Positions 62,801-64,000 of a stretch of 64,000 bases of DNA are shown here, in pieces (the first letter of the stretch is position 1; each line of letters opens with the position of its first letter). Under the pieces are notes generated by a model. The model saw only the letters and a list, made by a program, of their open reading frames with translations. It did no database searches and had not been told where the DNA came from. Source of the DNA: Lepidostoma basale (lineage: Eukaryota; Arthropoda; Insecta; Trichoptera; Lepidostomatidae). The stretch covers positions 124,001 to 188,000 of the forward strand of contig JAHDVF020000902.1 in the NCBI GenBank assembly GCA_022606425.2, given 5' to 3'. A program made the position numbers and the translations under genes.

Positions 62801-63327
62801 GATAATAAAATAACTACTAGGTTAATTTTTTAATTCTTATTTAGTTTCTTAATTTATTATTCAATTCTAATAACATGATGTGGTTGTTACCAAGACCATT
62901 AAAGGGACCAAGTTAATACACTTAGCCGTTATTAACAATGTTTCCATCTTAATTTAAAATGATTTTTTAATTTTATTAAATAAAAAACTGCATTTAGGTT
63001 CGAAAGGATTAACTATATTTTAATGATTTTGCTCAAACGATTTTCACTACATATGCTAATTAAAAAATATTGAATCCCATACATTATTGGCAGCATAGGT
63101 TACATTTTCTGAATACTTTCTGCAGCAGTATACTGTCATAGATGAAATTTCAAATAACAATCAATTTTTCATAAGCATTCTTCGTGTGATACATTTTGAT
63201 GCAATAAAAACGAATGCACTATTTATGGATTGATTGATTCATAGATTTAATATATCCACACAAAGGGTCACAAAATATTGATTTTATGTCATGTGTCTGT
63301 CATATAATAATAATAGAAACAAAAAAC
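62801..63327. other. AT-rich non-coding stretch
   Basis: No gene or recognised repeat. Confidence 0.4.
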
Positions 63328-63590
63328 TAACTAACTATCACGCCGTCTCCGCGAAGGGGTAGGAAGAAAGAATTTTTTTACCATTCTTTCTTTATTCATT
63401 CTTTCCATGTGTCCAAACCATAATAATGATCTTTTCATTATTTTGTTCATAACACCATCATTGCACCGCATTCGCTTCTTATATTTTCATTCGACACTCT
63501 ATCACACACAGAGTATTACACATTCGTCTAAGAGATCTCATTTCTACTGCATTTATTCTACTTTCATCCTTTTTTGCCAGTTCCATTTAA
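63328..63590 (-). mobile_element. LINE-A fragment with a large internal deletion
   Basis: CTAACTAACTATCACGCCGTC through AAGAAAGAA, then a jump to TTTTTTTACCATTCTTTCTT: about 190 bases of the usual 3' coding end are missing. It continues back to TTTTGCCAGTTCCAT. Confidence 0.78.
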
Positions 63591-64000
63591 TCCTAAGTTA
63601 AATAGAAAATATTAAATATATCGAAAGGACGCTTCAACCATTCCTTTAAAATTTGTTATCAAAGCAATTGTTATAAATGTCACATATCCAATACATGAGC
63701 ATAGTTGGTGCAATATATTTATGCAATGCTGTAAAACTAATTAAATTCAAATATTATTTTATGTGTAGCTAATCAGGTTCTCATGTATGCTTGAAACAAT
63801 GCAACAGTACTCAGTTTTAATTAAACATGTACTCGTATACGGGAATCCATCCACTTCTGAGACCACCCTTAAGATTACTACAGAAAACCATCGGTTCAAA
63901 ATCTATTTTTTGTTTCCTAAATCTGTAATTTATCTGAATTTATATAATAATTAAATATAACGACGTTTTTTAGGAAATACTTCTCGTCGACGTCGACCCA
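63591..64000. other. AT-rich non-coding stretch to the right edge
   Basis: No gene recognised. The last 25 bases are GC-richer (CTCGTCGACGTCGACCCA); see the rejected items. Confidence 0.35.

Noticed and set aside
63973..64000. The last bases resemble the start of the next Go-alpha exon (TACTTC-TCG-CGACG-TCGACC against a TTC-CTC-GAC-GAC type start).
   Set aside because: There is no AG directly before the needed CTTC, the phase is wrong, and the reading frame does not give the expected residues; too short and low in complexity to trust.

Overview
This window is eukaryotic, and the signs point to an insect, most likely a moth or butterfly. The DNA is AT-rich, intron-bearing and dense in degenerate transposons. 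The one confident host coding segment is an internal exon of the G protein alpha-o subunit (25825-25985, + strand). It is bounded by a canonical AG acceptor and GT donor, and its protein closely resembles insect Go-alpha. A jockey-type LINE of the kind common in Lepidoptera and the TAGGTACCTA-like words scattered through the sequence favour Lepidoptera; that assignment is an inference. No neighbouring Go-alpha exon was recognised, so most of the window appears to be intron on both sides of this exon. A second, damaged gene copy lies at the left end (1-961, - strand): a short first exon, an intron and a second exon with an in-frame stop, from a multi-copy protein family of unknown function.

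Most other recognisable sequence is mobile DNA. (1) About 26 fragments, nearly all 5'-truncated, come from one LINE family, here 'LINE-A', which ends in a TTAG-repeat tail; the longest (37206-38320) keeps part of the reverse transcriptase. (2) Other LINE families are a jockey-like one (LINE-B), a CR1/L2-like one with a 337-codon open frame at 57764-58777 (LINE-J), and several 3'-end families (C, D, E, F, H, I, K, L). Letters are local to this report. (3) There are three mariner relics (26039-26530, 29328-29845, 53966-55205), three hAT-like elements (6064-6373, 17585-18429, 30384-31071), a PIF/Harbinger-like MITE and a 604-bp long-inverted-repeat element flanked by TTAA. (4) Three SINE families are present: two tRNA-derived, and one that carries the LINE-A 3' end.

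The most unusual signal is a set of at least six families of short repeats, often palindromic, that share one RNA-like motif: CUGANGA (or a close variant), one extra nucleotide, a hairpin, GAAA, a self-complementary 6-8 nt stem such as ACAUGU, ACCGGU or ACAGCUGU, then C or U. This is the layout of the minimal, dimer-acting hammerhead ribozymes described with Penelope-like retroelements. One copy (48786-48817, - strand) keeps every core residue and a 4-bp stem I. The families also occur as inverted pairs, so each locus could fold back. No Penelope reverse transcriptase was seen here, so these may be non-autonomous.

A second oddity is an extremely AT-rich pair of same-strand ORFs (32572-32877 and 33565-33789) that resemble pieces of a bacterial or phage rolling-circle replication initiator. 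A LINE-E with an 11-bp target-site duplication lies between them.

Layout: 1-4.9 kb, gene relic and LINE ends; 5-18.5 kb, palindromes, hAT and TTAA elements, LINEs; 19-25.5 kb, LINE-A cluster and a minisatellite; 25.5-27 kb, the Go-alpha exon between a LINE-A and a mariner; 27-37 kb, SINE, mariner, hAT, hammerhead-like repeats and the Rep-like relic; 37-57 kb, LINE-rich with interleaved palindromes and TE-poor islands; 57-60.5 kb, CR1-like and other LINEs; 60.5-64 kb, SINEs and AT-rich sequence.
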